Shown here: piece by piece, positions 45,937 through 55,444 of the stretch
Position numbering within the stretch: the first letter of the stretch is position 1
How the letters are laid out: every line of letters starts with the position of its first letter
Source: Tautonia marina
GTDB lineage: Bacteria; Planctomycetota; Planctomycetia; Isosphaerales; Isosphaeraceae
Reading direction: 5' to 3'
Length of the DNA: 64,000 nt
Assembly: GCF_009177065.1 (NCBI RefSeq)
Contig: NZ_WEZF01000013.1
Span: 62,001-126,000, forward strand
Program-made: the position numbers and the translations under genes
Notes under the pieces: generated by a model
Seen by the model: only the letters and a program-made list of their open reading frames with translations
Told to the model about the DNA's origin: nothing
Databases searched by the model: none

Positions 45937-45966
45937 CGGGGCGTGTGTTTCGAATGACACGCCCCG
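45937..45966 (-). terminator. Terminator hairpin after acnA
   Basis: A perfect 10-base stem CGGGGCGTGT / ACACGCCCCG with a 10-base loop, 5 bases past the acnA stop on the minus strand. The following sequence is not T-rich. Confidence 0.55.
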
Positions 45967-45971
45967 CCGGA

Positions 45972-48797
45972 TCAGCTCTGCCGCGCTTTCAAAAGCTGGC
46001 GGAGCACGAAGGAGAGGATCCCTCCGTGCTCATAGTACTTGATTTCCTGCGGCGTGTCGATCCGAACGGTCGCCGGGAATCGCAAGGTTGAGCCGTCGGC
46101 CTTCGTGGCCACCACCTGCACCTCGCGCCCCTCGGCGAATTTCGCGTCGAGCACCTTCCGCAACCCTTCAATCGCATAGGTTTCCTCGCCCGTCAAGCCG
46201 AGCGACTGCGCATTGTCTCCCGCGCCGAACTGCAAGGGGAGAATGCCCATCCCCACCAGGTTCGATCGGTGGATCCGCTCGAAGCTCTCGGCGATCACCG
46301 CCCGGACCCCCAGTAACCGCGGCCCCTTGGCCGCCCAGTCGCGCGACGATCCCGAGCCGTATTCCTTGCCCGCCAGGATCATGAGCGGCACCCCTCGACG
46401 CCGGTATTCTTCCGAGGCGTCGAAGATCGTCGTCACCTCTCCTTCGGGCAAGAGCCGGGTGAAGCCCCCTTCGGTCCCCGGGGCCAGTTGGTTCCGCAGC
46501 CGGACGTTGGCAAACGTGCCGCGGACCATCACCTCATGATTCCCTCGCCGAGAGCCGTACGAGTTGAAGTCCTTCGCCTCGACCCCGTGCTCCCTCAGAT
46601 ACGAGCCCGCCGGGCTCTGCGCCTTGATCGCCCCGGCCGGAGAAATATGGTCGGTCGTGATGCTGTCTCCCAGCACCGCCAGCACCCGAGCCCCGCTGAT
46701 CTCCTGCACCGGGTCGGGCTCGACCCCCATCCCCTGGAAGTAGGGCGGGTTCTTCACGTAGGTCGAGGCGTCGTCCCAGGCGTAAAGATCCCCCTCGGGG
46801 GTCGGCAAGCTCTTCCAGCGCTCGTCCCCTTCGAAGACGTCGGCATACTTGCGCTGATACATCTCGGCCCGGACCGACTTGAGGATCGTGTCCTGCACTT
46901 CCTTCTGGGTCGGCCAGATGTCTTTCAGATACACGGCTTTGCCGTTCGTGTCGGTCCCGATCGGCTCGCTCGTCAGGTCAATGTCGATCGTCCCGGCCAA
47001 TGCGTACGCCACCACCAGGGGGGGCGACGCCAGGTAATTGGCCTTCACGTCCGAGTTGATCCGACCCTCGAAGTTCCGGTTCCCCGAGAGGACCGAGACG
47101 GCCACCAGGTCATCCTCCTGGATCGCCTGGGTGATCTCCTTCGACAGCGGCCCCGAGTTCCCAATGCAGGTCGTGCAGCCGTAGCCGACGGTGTTGAACC
47201 CCAATGCATCGAGTGACGCGGTCAAGCCGGCGTCGTCCAGGTAATCGGTCACCACCTTGGATCCAGGCGCGAGGCTCGCCTTGACCCACGGCTTCGGCTT
47301 CAGGCCGAGCTCGGCCGCCTTCTTCGCCACCAGACCTGCGCCGATCATCACCGATGGGTTCGACGTGTTCGTGCAGCTCGTGATCGCCGCGATCACCACC
47401 GAGCCGTGCGTCAGGTGGCCGTTGCCGTTGCTCAGCGGGTGCGTCTGAGCGGCCGGGGCCTGCGGGTCCTCGGTGCCGGGAGCGACACCGCCCCCCCCTT
47501 CGGTTTCGAGCCGATCCTCGCTCCTGGGATCGGTCGTGGCCGGGCCTCCCGCCTGTCGAGCTTTTTCGGCGGCGGCCAGCGCCGTCGGCGAGTCCTTGAT
47601 CATCTGCGAGAGGACCTGAGCGAACCCCCCCTTCACCTCTCCCAGCGTCACCCGGTCTTGCGGACGCTTCGGCCCGGCCAGGCTCGGCACGACGGTCGAG
47701 AGGTCCAGCTCCAGCACGTCGGTGAAGTGCGGCTCCGGAGCCCCGGTCGTGCGGAACATTCCCTGTTCCTTGCTGTACGCCTCGACCAGGCGGATCAATT
47801 CGCTCGGCCGTCCCGAGAGTTCCAGATAGCGAAGCGTCTCGGCGTCGATCGGGAAGATGCCGCAGGTCGCGCCGTATTCGGGGGCCATGTTGGCGATCGT
47901 CGCCCGGTCGGCCAGCGGCAGGTGATCGAGCCCGTCGCCGAAGAACTCGACGAACTTGCCCACCACCCCCCGACGCCGGAGCATCTGCGTAACGGTCAAC
48001 ACCAGGTCGGTCGCCGTCGCCCCTTCCGGCAGCTTCCCGGCCAGCTTGAAGCCGATGACCTGCGGCACGAGCATCGACACCGGCTGCCCCAGCATTGCCG
48101 CCTCAGCCTCGATCCCGCCGACCCCCCAGCCCAGCACCCCCAGGCCGTTGATCATCGTCGTGTGCGAGTCGGTTCCGACCAGCGTGTCGGGATAGGCGAT
48201 CGTTGCGCCGTTCTCTTCCTTCGTGAAGACGACCCGCGCCAGGTATTCCAGATTCACCTGGTGGACGATCCCCGTCTCCGGCGGCACGACCTTGAAGTTC
48301 TCGAACGCCTTCTGACCCCAACGCAGAAACGCGTACCGCTCCGTATTCCGCTGATATTCGAGTTCCGTGTTGTGCAAGAGGGCTAGCTTCGTCCCGGCCT
48401 CGTCCACCTGCACCGAGTGGTCGATCACCAGCTCGGCCGGCTGCAACGGGTTGATCTGCTTCGGATCGCCGCCGAGCCGGCTCATCGCGTCTCGCATGGC
48501 GGCCAGGTCCACGACCGCCGGCACTCCCGTGAAGTCCTGCATCAACACCCGAGCCGGCCGAAAGGCGATCTCATCCTTCGGCTCGGCCTTCGGGTCCCAC
48601 TTCGCCAGCGCCAGCACGTCGTCGGCCGAGACGGTCAGGTCGTCCTCGCACCGCAAGAGGTTTTCCAGCAAGATTTTCAACGAAAACGGCAATCGGGCCA
48701 GGTCCACCCCCTGCCCACTCAGGGCATCGAGGCGGTAGATCTGATACGGTCGGCCATCAACCTGAATGGTCGCTCGACTCTGAAAACTGTCGGCCAT
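45972..48797 (-). CDS. acnA: Aconitate hydratase (AcnA type)
   Basis: A 941-residue [4Fe-4S] enzyme that interconverts citrate and isocitrate in the TCA cycle. Cluster ligands are in [16 protein letters not shown] and [14 protein letters not shown]. The substrate-binding [18 protein letters not shown] and [20 protein letters not shown] lie in the N-terminal half, and the swivel domain has [20 protein letters not shown]. It is about 45 residues longer than usual because of a Gly/Pro/Thr-rich insert (about residues 415-460) before the Cys ligand. Terminator hairpin after the stop. Confidence 0.95.
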   Translation of the reverse strand: MADSFQSRATIQVDGRPYQIYRLDALSGQGVDLARLPFSLKILLENLLRCEDDLTVSADDVLALAKWDPKAEPKDEIAFRPARVLMQDFTGVPAVVDLAAMRDAMSRLGGDPKQINPLQPAELVIDHSVQVDEAGTKLALLHNTELEYQRNTERYAFLRWGQKAFENFKVVPPETGIVHQVNLEYLARVVFTKEENGATIAYPDTLVGTDSHTTMINGLGVLGWGVGGIEAEAAMLGQPVSMLVPQVIGFKLAGKLPEGATATDLVLTVTQMLRRRGVVGKFVEFFGDGLDHLPLADRATIANMAPEYGATCGIFPIDAETLRYLELSGRPSELIRLVEAYSKEQGMFRTTGAPEPHFTDVLELDLSTVVPSLAGPKRPQDRVTLGEVKGGFAQVLSQMIKDSPTALAAAEKARQAGGPATTDPRSEDRLETEGGGGVAPGTEDPQAPAAQTHPLSNGNGHLTHGSVVIAAITSCTNTSNPSVMIGAGLVAKKAAELGLKPKPWVKASLAPGSKVVTDYLDDAGLTASLDALGFNTVGYGCTTCIGNSGPLSKEITQAIQEDDLVAVSVLSGNRNFEGRINSDVKANYLASPPLVVAYALAGTIDIDLTSEPIGTDTNGKAVYLKDIWPTQKEVQDTILKSVRAEMYQRKYADVFEGDERWKSLPTPEGDLYAWDDASTYVKNPPYFQGMGVEPDPVQEISGARVLAVLGDSITTDHISPAGAIKAQSPAGSYLREHGVEAKDFNSYGSRRGNHEVMVRGTFANVRLRNQLAPGTEGGFTRLLPEGEVTTIFDASEEYRRRGVPLMILAGKEYGSGSSRDWAAKGPRLLGVRAVIAESFERIHRSNLVGMGILPLQFGAGDNAQSLGLTGEETYAIEGLRKVLDAKFAEGREVQVVATKADGSTLRFPATVRIDTPQEIKYYEHGGILSFVLRQLLKARQS

Positions 48798-49020
48798 CGG
48801 AGGCAGCCCTCGGGCAAGATCGGTTCGTTCGGAGGTCGTCGATTCACGTCAGCCATCGCAGACAGAAAGCCCCATCATAACGATCCCGACGATTTCCTCC
48901 CAGATTGCAGCCCGTGGAACCTCGACCCGACCGGCTCCCCCTGCCCTGCCCTTCCCCTTGCCCTTGGCGACCGGCCGTGGCGACACGCTCCGACCCGCCG
49001 CCCCCTCCCCCGATCGTCGT
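48798..49020. other. Spacer upstream of acnA
   Basis: Leader and promoter region of acnA; no gene or clear promoter recognised before the R2 element. Confidence 0.3.
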
Positions 49021-49140
49021 CGCGGGTGGCCCCGGTTGCTCGTCAACCGGGGTCGCGGAGCGACGAGAGGCCACGGTGAGGCGCCCTAAGCCTCTTACGG
49101 CGACGCCGCCCCGGTTGGCGAGCAACCGGGGCCACCCGCG
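49021..49140. repeat. R2 palindromic element, copy 3
   Basis: Perfect terminal complement: CGCGGGTGGCCCCGGTTGCT at the left, its reverse complement at the right, continuing to 22 bases; inside are CAACCGGGG/CCCCGGTTG and GTCGCGGAGCGAC. Its right end lies exactly where the AlbA_2 gene fragment stops resembling its family. Confidence 0.8.
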
Positions 49141-49331
49141 ACTCCAGCTACAAAGAGTCCCCCACCACTATTCCAGAATCCTGACGCTGCCTTCGCGATT
49201 TTGTCGGCCAAGTCCGAATCTTTGGTAGCACCGGATTTGTACTCGTGCCGGTCGTCCTCAGCAGATGGGAGCAAAGACAAATCGGAATCTTTGAGAGCAA
49301 GAATCGCATCGGGTCTTTGCGGATCGAACAC
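49140..49331 (-). pseudogene. Truncated AlbA_2 (Schlafen-like) domain gene
   Basis: The minus-strand frame reads LLPSAEDDRHEYKSGATKDS then IAKAASGFWNSGGGLFVAGV, the N-terminal half of an AlbA_2/Schlafen domain (E-x-K, then N-S-x-G-G-x-L-x-x-G-V). It breaks off at the R2 element and runs into its terminal repeat before a stop at 49095. The remaining domain is absent beyond the repeat. A second R2 copy lies on the other side. Interpreted as a gene remnant cut by repeat insertion or deletion. Confidence 0.65.
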
Positions 49332-49353
49332 GGTCTAACCCCTCTTGCTTTGC

Positions 49354-49487
49354 CCACATCCGCGGGTAGCCTCGGTGGCTCGTCAACCGGGGTCGCGGAG
49401 CGACGAGAGGCCACGGCGAGGCGCCCCAACACTCTTGCAACTGCGCCACCCTAGTTGACGAGCCACCGAGGCTACCCGCGGATGTGG
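49354..49487. repeat. R2 palindromic element, copy 4 (diverged arms)
   Basis: A perfect 34-base terminal inverted repeat beginning CCACATCCGCGGGTAGCCTC. The arm differs from copy 3 at several positions, yet both arms changed together, so pairing is kept. The interior matches copy 3 almost exactly (GGGGTCGCGGAGCGACGAGA). Confidence 0.8.
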
Positions 49488-49521
49488 AATCGAATCTTGG
49501 CACCTTTTCCAACGCCCGAAG

Positions 49522-50055
49522 TCAAGCCACTTCCGGCGCGAGTGTCCGTTTGTCTCGCTCAGCTGCCGACACGAATACCTGTAAGGCCTCTGTGCTCTGC
49601 TCAATCAGCTCCTTGTCGCGAAGCCAGTCGTCGATCCCTTTCATACCATGAAACATGTTGTTTCGGACCCGGGATGCTACAAAAAGGCAAATGAATCTGT
49701 GGTTTTGCGCCGACAGGTCCTGTCTCGGAAGTTGTAGAAGCTTTCGCAGTTCCTCTAGCAGGTATTGGGGGGTGAATTCTTTGGGCGCAAGTGCGAACAA
49801 GCGCTGATCATCTTGATAACGAGCATGAAATAACGATCCAAGTCGCTGAAGCGACTGTTGCTCATCCAAGCTTGTATCGGGTAGCAAACCGTCGACAAGC
49901 AGCTTTCTTGCTTCGAAGTTGCCGCTAAAGCATTTCGACTCGAAAAGCGACCATGCGATCAAGAAATGCAAACCCGTTCGATCTTCCAGCAACTGCTTTG
50001 CTGCGTATTCTCGTTGACCTAGCAGACCAGCAAGCCATTGTTCGAAGTTAGCCAT
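49522..50055 (-). CDS. HEPN-motif protein (putative RNase)
   Basis: A 177-residue all-helical protein. RVRNNMFHGMK contains the Rx4H signature of HEPN nucleases. The rest is helical (QWLAGLLGQREYAAKQLLED; LLDELRK-type helices). Base composition is closer to 50% GC, unlike neighbours. The start at 50055 has GGAG upstream; the frame further upstream to 50538 is antisense to the nucleotidyltransferase gene and rejected. It lies directly downstream of a nucleotidyltransferase gene, as in HEPN/MNT modules. RNase activity is inference. Confidence 0.65.
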   Translation of the reverse strand: MANFEQWLAGLLGQREYAAKQLLEDRTGLHFLIAWSLFESKCFSGNFEARKLLVDGLLPDTSLDEQQSLQRLGSLFHARYQDDQRLFALAPKEFTPQYLLEELRKLLQLPRQDLSAQNHRFICLFVASRVRNNMFHGMKGIDDWLRDKELIEQSTEALQVFVSAAERDKRTLAPEVA

Positions 50056-50300
50056 TATGGTGAAAAACTCCGTGTTCAAACACGCTTGTTCGTCTGTATC
50101 ATCCCATTCGCTTCGCCAGTGTTCCGGGGTTATGCGGTCGGGCAAGCAAAAAACCGGACAAACCTGGATGAACGGAACGAGGCGAACATGCCCAGATCGC
50201 TCGACGAGGCTGAAACGCACGCCTGGCCTCCTAATTCCCGACCGGCTTCGCCAAAACCTGTCGGATTGCTTCACGAACTGCGCCACAGGTGAATGCCAGA

Positions 50301-51206
50301 TCAGAGCAGGTCCCTCACCCGCTCCAGCTCGGCCTGGATGTTCCGCAGCGCCTCCACCGCCCGATCCGGGTTCACGACGCAGCCCTCCAGGCTGCCATAA
50401 TGTTCCTCCAGGGCCGAGAGGAGCAAGGCCCGGAGCCTCGGCTCGTCGGGGACGGGCGGCAGGGGACTCTCGGCGTAGAGGCGCTCCAGGTGCGACTCCT
50501 TCTCGGCGAACCACTGTCGGAGCCGATCCTCGGACCACTCGCCCCGGCGAATCGCCTTGAGCTGGTCGTTGTTCCGCTGCAGGTCGATGTCCCCTTCGAG
50601 CAGGATCTGCTCGACCTCGCCGATCAGGCGCACCACGTGGTAGCCGAACTTCGTGTCGTAGCCGTGCTCGGCGACCAGCTCGGCCCGCTTCCCCTGCGGC
50701 TGCTTGATCGTCAGCTTGTGCAACTGGCTGTAGGCATACCCCTTGAACTTCGGCCAGGCCCCTTTGTGCAGAAACAGCCTCCGGTTCTCCCGCACAAGGT
50801 TCCCAACCCTCGTGCTGTGCAATACGCAGGTTGCAGGCGTGAACAAGCTATCAATGATGTTCGGGTTGTTCTCCATCGCCAGCTGGAAGAACTTGACGAT
50901 GCCGAAGATCGACAGGTCATACATCCTCCCGTGCCCGGCCAGGGCATCCCGATCCTCGACGTGGTGCTCCTGAAACACCTCGAAGCGTTTGGCCGTCTTG
51001 CCGAAGCCGGGGATCTCCCCCCGGAGGTGCGGGAAGATGTCCTCCTTCGGCGGGATCGCCCAGCCGTACACGTCCATGTCGCTCGTGTCCGACGAGACGC
51101 CATAGGCGACCGACCCCATGATCGTCTCGTACATGACGTTGTTCGGCAGCCATCGTGGGGGCCGGATGAGCCCTCGATCCGCGAGTCGTTGCAGCGTGCT
51201 CATCAT
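50301..51206 (-). CDS. Nucleotidyltransferase-domain protein
   Basis: A 301-residue protein with the polymerase-beta-type motif GSVAYGVSSDTSDMDVYGWA near residue 31, holding the G-S and D-x-D residues of nucleotidyltransferases. The body (KFFQLAMENNPNIIDSLFTP; AYSQLHKLTIKQPQGKRAEL) matches the COG3541-type family. The start has GGGAGGGA upstream. It precedes the HEPN-motif gene by 245 bases on the same strand. It may nucleotidylate or otherwise neutralise a partner, but the COG3541-like form is much longer than MntA antitoxins, so the pairing is suggestive only. Confidence 0.75.
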   Translation of the reverse strand: MMSTLQRLADRGLIRPPRWLPNNVMYETIMGSVAYGVSSDTSDMDVYGWAIPPKEDIFPHLRGEIPGFGKTAKRFEVFQEHHVEDRDALAGHGRMYDLSIFGIVKFFQLAMENNPNIIDSLFTPATCVLHSTRVGNLVRENRRLFLHKGAWPKFKGYAYSQLHKLTIKQPQGKRAELVAEHGYDTKFGYHVVRLIGEVEQILLEGDIDLQRNNDQLKAIRRGEWSEDRLRQWFAEKESHLERLYAESPLPPVPDEPRLRALLLSALEEHYGSLEGCVVNPDRAVEALRNIQAELERVRDLL

Positions 51207-51394
51207 GGTCCCTCCCTCAAGCCGCCCGTCCGGTGCGCTTCCGACCCAATCACGCCCCACGCCTCCAGACCCCTGCGTCGCGGCCCGGGTTCGGGGCGTC
51301 GTCACGAGGTCCCGGCACCGATCCCGAGCGCAACCCATCGCGCATCGCGGCCGTTCCCGCCGACGAGAGGCCAGTCGCCACCGACTCCCCCTCC

Positions 51395-51616
51395 TCAAGC
51401 CCCGAAGCGCCACCTCGCGATCAGCCGCAACGCCACCAGGCCCCCGAGCACCGGCCCCCAGAAGAAGGTCCCAAGCCATCGCGACACCGCCAACATCCCC
51501 TGACTCTCCACCGCATCCGGCCCGAGTCCATCGCGCAAGATCCAGCAGAACGGCCCGACCAGCAACACCCAGAACACGATCAGCCCGTCGATCCCCACCC
51601 CAATCACGTGCCGCAT
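51395..51616 (-). CDS. Small membrane protein
   Basis: A 73-residue protein with two membrane helices (GLIVFWVLLVGPFCWILRD; WLGTFFWGPVLGGLVALRLI). The start at 51616 has GGAGGAGG upstream. Its 5' region, ribosome site included, is duplicated in decayed form at 52558-52682. Function unknown. Confidence 0.55.
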   Translation of the reverse strand: MRHVIGVGIDGLIVFWVLLVGPFCWILRDGLGPDAVESQGMLAVSRWLGTFFWGPVLGGLVALRLIARWRFGA

Positions 51617-51768
51617 CCTGCCCCCTCCTCCTCCTCTCGCCCAGGAGTCCCAAAAGTCGGCCCGCCCAGGCGATCCCTGCCATCTGCCTCCCAGACAGGA
51701 GCGGCCATCCCGCATCGACCCCGACTCGACATCGCCGAAAGGATCCGCGGCAGTCTCGAAACGCCCCA

Positions 51769-52407
51769 TCAATAAAGGTGATTTTTATAGGAAGTCTCAA
51801 TCGCTTCACTCAGCGATCCCACCGTCTGTCCCTCGATCCCGGTCTGATCGACGAGGATTTCGGCAAGCGTCGGCAACGATGACGCGTGGTCGGTCGCGCT
51901 CGGCTCCCACAGCTTCGACCGGATGAGGGCCTTCGCGCACTGGAAAAAGCATTCCTCGACCTCGATGACGACCCCAACCAGGGGTGTCTTGCCCTCGACC
52001 GCCAGGGGCGCGAGCACCTCATCATCGCGGATCACACACGCCCGGCCGTTGACGCGAAGGGTCTCGCCCATCCCAGGAATCAGGAACAAGAGGGCCGCGC
52101 GACCGGTCTCGATGATGTTTCGCAGGCTGTCGGCGCGGCGGTTCCCGCGCCGCTCGGGGATCAGCAGGGTCCGGGAGTCCCGGACAGCCGCCAGGCTTCC
52201 GGGCGCATCGCCACGCGGGGAGACGTCGCACGACCCGTCCCGGCCGACGGTACCGATCAGAAGGAACGGCGATTCGGCAATGAACCGTCTCATGTGGCCA
52301 TCGAGTTCCGCCAGTTGCTTCTTGATCACCAGCTCGCTCGGCGAGCCGATCACCTCCGCGAGTTCTTCGGCAGATGTCACGCGGTTCTTGAATTCGGCGA
52401 TTCCCAT
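51769..52407 (-). CDS. Pyridoxamine-5'-phosphate-oxidase-family FMN protein
   Basis: A 212-residue split-barrel flavoprotein: FIAESPFLLIGTVGRDGSCD, VSPRGDAPGSLAAVRDSRTL, IPERRGNRRADSLRNIIETG, FLIPGMGETLRVNGRACVIR. The order and spacing match the MSMEG_1061 type of PPOX family enzymes (FMN- or F420-dependent reductases of unknown substrate). The start at 52407 has GGGAAG upstream. It is flanked by direct copies of a sequence at 51561 and 52558, which suggests the gene was inserted or duplicated as a unit. Confidence 0.82.
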   Translation of the reverse strand: MGIAEFKNRVTSAEELAEVIGSPSELVIKKQLAELDGHMRRFIAESPFLLIGTVGRDGSCDVSPRGDAPGSLAAVRDSRTLLIPERRGNRRADSLRNIIETGRAALLFLIPGMGETLRVNGRACVIRDDEVLAPLAVEGKTPLVGVVIEVEECFFQCAKALIRSKLWEPSATDHASSLPTLAEILVDQTGIEGQTVGSLSEAIETSYKNHLY

Positions 52408-52557
52408 CGGATTGACTTCCCGGACAATGATTTTGGAATGAGCGAAACGGTCCGAACCGAACTCCACGCTGCGCGTCACCCGCCGAGGATACGGACAGGC
52501 AGGATCGTCTGCCAGCTTCCCCGAGCGATCTCGTCGAAATCCACCCGACGGCTGACG

Positions 52558-52682
52558 AGCAACACCCGGAACACGATCAACCCGTCGATCCCCCTCAATC
52601 ACCTACCGTATTCCGCCCCCTCCTCCTCCTTGCCCCCAGGAGTCCTTTGAGAATCGGCCTGCCCAGGCGATCCCAGCCGATC
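52558..52682 (-). pseudogene. Decayed copy of the small membrane gene 5' region
   Basis: Strongly similar to 51561-51682 (AGCAACACCC.GAACACGATC, CCTCCTCCTC, CCCAGGAGTC, GCCCAGGCGATCCC). In this copy the start codon is changed (minus-strand ATG to ATA) and the frame is lost. It forms a direct repeat about 1 kb from the intact copy, flanking the PPOX gene. Confidence 0.6.
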
Positions 52683-52702
52683 TGTCTTGCCGTCGGGTGC
52701 GC

Positions 52703-53035
52703 TCAGGCCGGGCTTCGCGCCTCCTCCTGCAAGGCTCGGACGACCCGCCCCAGCACCTCCCGCGTCCCAGGGCTGCCAAACGCCGGGTCCTCCCCCTCCC
52801 GCCGGAGCAGTTCCTCCATCAACCCGACCAGCCCTTCCGGCACCGGCGCCCCCGCCGGTATCGCATCCGCCTCGGGCAACGCATCCAGGAACGGCACCAG
52901 CCCCGCATCGCCGCCATTGAACACCCGATCCATCAGCGATTCGGTCACATCTTCACAGATTTCGCCCAGGGTCAGCCGAGCATAATCGAGCGAACCGTCG
53001 GGCTTCAGCGGCGGATCGTCCCAGAGCCGGCTCAT
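52703..53035 (-). CDS. Hypothetical acidic protein
   Basis: A 110-residue acidic helical protein with no recognised domain (LWDDPPLKPDGSLDYARLTL; GLVGLMEELLRREGEDPAFG). The start at 53035 follows AAGGGGG; a GTG three bases upstream is possible. It follows nrfA on the same strand but is separated by an R3-like palindrome, so it is probably independent. Confidence 0.5.
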   Translation of the reverse strand: MSRLWDDPPLKPDGSLDYARLTLGEICEDVTESLMDRVFNGGDAGLVPFLDALPEADAIPAGAPVPEGLVGLMEELLRREGEDPAFGSPGTREVLGRVVRALQEEARSPA

Positions 53036-53074
53036 CACGCCCCCTTTTCCCGCACGGGTCTCCTGACATCCCGA

Positions 53075-53101
53075 TGGGGTGGCTCAGGTCATCCTGACCC
53101 C
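53075..53101 (-). terminator. Degenerate R3 element after nrfA
   Basis: The minus strand reads CCGGGGTCAGGATGACCTGAGCCACCCC, matching R3 at GGGGTCAGGATGACC and the CCACCCC tail, but the second half of the stem has decayed. It lies 38 bases past the nrfA stop. Confidence 0.4.
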
Positions 53102-53138
53102 GGCGCCCTCCGAGCATGCCGTGCGATACGGACTCCCC

Positions 53139-54653
53139 TCAATCGGGCTGCCGCCCCTGCCGAACCGGGTGTTCATACGGCCCAGGAGGTGCCTCCTCGG
53201 TCGGCGTGACCCCCTCGACGGTCGGCTCGGGCAACGGTTGCCGATCGAGCGTCGGGGCGACCGTGCGGGCCGCGATTTCCCCCTGCCGGGCGTAGTCAAT
53301 CGCCTCGGCCAGCACCCGAGCGGTTTCCTGAGGGGCGTGGAAGCCCATCGAGTTCTCGGAGAACACGAAGTCGATCCGGAACTGCGCCCGACGCTGCAAC
53401 GCGATCGCCTCGGCCAGCTCCTCCTCCCCGGCCCCGGCTTCGCGGGCGGCGGCGATCGATTCAATCGTCGCCGTGAGCGCCTCGGCCGAGCGATCGAGCA
53501 GCGACCGGGTCCGATCCTGGATCGTGTGCACGCGGTCGAGCAGCTCGTCCTCGGGCACGTTGTGGCAGACCTGGCACGACCGCGACGCATTCAGCAAGGG
53601 GCTGCGCACATGATGATCGGAAACCTTCATCGCCCCCTCGCGCTTGTACGGCATGTGGCAGTCGGCGCACGAGACCCCTGCCTTCGCGTGCGTCCCCTGG
53701 CTCCACAGCTCGAACTCCGGATGCTGCGCCTTGAGCATCTTGCCGCCGGTCACCTCATGGGTCCAGTCCGCAAACCCAATCTCATCGTAGTACGATTCGA
53801 TCTCCTCAATCTTCAATCCGTTCGACCACGGATAGGTGACCAGCTTCTCCTCGGGCGTGAAGTAATACTCGACATGGCACTGGGCGCAGGAGAAGGTGCG
53901 CATCTCCTGCCGCGTGGCATCGCGGTTCACATCGTAGTCATCAATCCCGCGTTCCTTCTTCATCAGGGCCGCAATCCCCTTGATAAAGGCCGGGCGGGTC
54001 ACACGCAGCTCCATCGTGTTCGGCACGTGACAATCGACGCAGTTGGCCGGGTGGTTGATGAGCAGGTCCCCGTGCTCGTCGGTCACATTACGCGCCTCCT
54101 CGTAGGACATCGCGCAGAGCTTGCGGAACCCTTCCATCACGTCGCCGTCACCGAGGGCTCGGTAGGCCGGAATCACCGACGAATGGCAGTGCAGGCAGGC
54201 CCCCGGCTGCGGACGCTGCGTCACCCGCTCGGTCTGCTCCTGATCAAGCAGCATGTAGGCATGTCCTCTTGCCTCTCGGTAGTCGATCGAGAAGGCGTAG
54301 CCGGCCCACATCAGGCGGAGCCAGGGGTCCTGGTCAAGCTTCTGCTTCGGGATGGCGCTGGAACCGCCGTAACGGGTCCGGCCGTCTTCCAAGGTCCGCA
54401 TGAACCCCTCGTACTGGCTCGGCCAGTTGGCCCCCCAAACGGCCGGGTCGGTCGTGTCCTCATCCACCGGGACGGTCACCACGTACGGGGTGCGCGCCTC
54501 GTTCTTGCGCTCGAAGATCGACACGGCCAGGGCCGCGGCAAGAAAGGTACCGATCGCCGCTCCGCCCGCGATGGCAACCAGCACCAGGTTGCGCCGGCGT
54601 CGGGCGGGGCGGGGCAAGTCGGGTCCCACGTTCGATTCGGGCTGCGAGGCCAT
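53139..54653 (-). CDS. nrfA: Cytochrome c nitrite reductase, catalytic subunit
   Basis: 504 residues, pentahaem enzyme reducing nitrite to ammonium in the periplasm. An N-terminal membrane/signal helix (LVLVAIAGGAAIGTFLAAAL) is followed by five c-haem sites: CLHCH, CVDCH, CAQCH, CADCH and CQVCH. The typical NrfA block HEVTGGKMLKAQHPEFELWS with GTHAKAGVSCADCHMP is present. All five sites are CxxCH; there is no CxxCK for the catalytic haem, as in the Campylobacter-type variant. The start at 54653 is chosen for the signal position. nrfH lies 100 bases upstream on the same strand. Confidence 0.9.
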   Translation of the reverse strand: MASQPESNVGPDLPRPARRRRNLVLVAIAGGAAIGTFLAAALAVSIFERKNEARTPYVVTVPVDEDTTDPAVWGANWPSQYEGFMRTLEDGRTRYGGSSAIPKQKLDQDPWLRLMWAGYAFSIDYREARGHAYMLLDQEQTERVTQRPQPGACLHCHSSVIPAYRALGDGDVMEGFRKLCAMSYEEARNVTDEHGDLLINHPANCVDCHVPNTMELRVTRPAFIKGIAALMKKERGIDDYDVNRDATRQEMRTFSCAQCHVEYYFTPEEKLVTYPWSNGLKIEEIESYYDEIGFADWTHEVTGGKMLKAQHPEFELWSQGTHAKAGVSCADCHMPYKREGAMKVSDHHVRSPLLNASRSCQVCHNVPEDELLDRVHTIQDRTRSLLDRSAEALTATIESIAAAREAGAGEEELAEAIALQRRAQFRIDFVFSENSMGFHAPQETARVLAEAIDYARQGEIAARTVAPTLDRQPLPEPTVEGVTPTEEAPPGPYEHPVRQGRQPD

Positions 54654-54752
54654 GAGCCATCCTCCGCGTCTGGTTTGCGCTCGATCAGGTCGATGGGCGA
54701 GGCGAGCGTCGATCACAACCATCCTGGTCTGCCATCGCGTTCGGCGGCCCGG

Positions 54753-55271
54753 TCATCGCCGCCGCCAGGTGGCGTGCCCCACCTCGGCGTGGCAGTGGAC
54801 GCACGACATCATGTCCCCCCCCGGCTCGGTCGGCAGCATCTCATGGACGGTGTCGCTGTGGCAGTCGATACAGTTATTCAGCAGATTCGTCAGGTTGCGC
54901 TGCTTGATCCGGATCGGCTCATGAAAATTCTGAAACGTGAAGGCCCACGAGTGAAAGAACCCGTTGTCCGCCTTGGCAATCAGGCCATGAATCTTGTCAT
55001 GCGGCAGGTGGCAATCGGCGCACGAGGCCACATGCCCGTGGCTGCTCTTCACCCACGAGTCGAAGTGGTCGTCCATGATGTGACAGTTGATGCAGGTCTC
55101 CGAGCTCTTGCTGAAGTACGACCACCCTTCGCCGTAGGTCATCGTAAAGGCGCTCATGCCAACGAACATGCCGACAAACAGCGCCACCAGCACCCCCAGC
55201 GCCCCCAGGTTCGCCAGGATCATCCCCAACGCCCTTCTCGGGCTTACCGTGGGCCTGCGATCGTCCGTCAC
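54753..55271 (-). CDS. nrfH: NrfH, tetrahaem quinol-oxidising subunit
   Basis: A 172-residue NapC/NirT-type protein. One N-terminal membrane helix (ILANLGALGVLVALFVGMFV) is followed by four haem sites CINCH, CADCH, CIDCH and CVHCH. It takes electrons from menaquinol and passes them to NrfA. The start is GTG at 55271 with GGGGG upstream. nrfH-nrfA order is the usual one. Confidence 0.9.
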   Translation of the reverse strand: MTDDRRPTVSPRRALGMILANLGALGVLVALFVGMFVGMSAFTMTYGEGWSYFSKSSETCINCHIMDDHFDSWVKSSHGHVASCADCHLPHDKIHGLIAKADNGFFHSWAFTFQNFHEPIRIKQRNLTNLLNNCIDCHSDTVHEMLPTEPGGDMMSCVHCHAEVGHATWRRR

Positions 55272-55444
55272 GGACTGCCCCCTTCCGACCCGAGTTCCGC
55301 TCGCACCCCGTCCCCTCGATCGAGGAGAATCCTCGGCCCGACATTACTGCGAATCCCAGACCAGATCGCAAGAGGAAGCCAAAAAACTTCGGCCCCGCCG
55401 GTAAGCCCTGATCCCAACCCCTCCCACTCCTCTGCTCCGGGGCC

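Noticed and set aside
50056-50538. Upstream extension of the HEPN gene
   Set aside because: It overlaps the nucleotidyltransferase coding region and its translation is low-complexity basic/Pro/Gly sequence.
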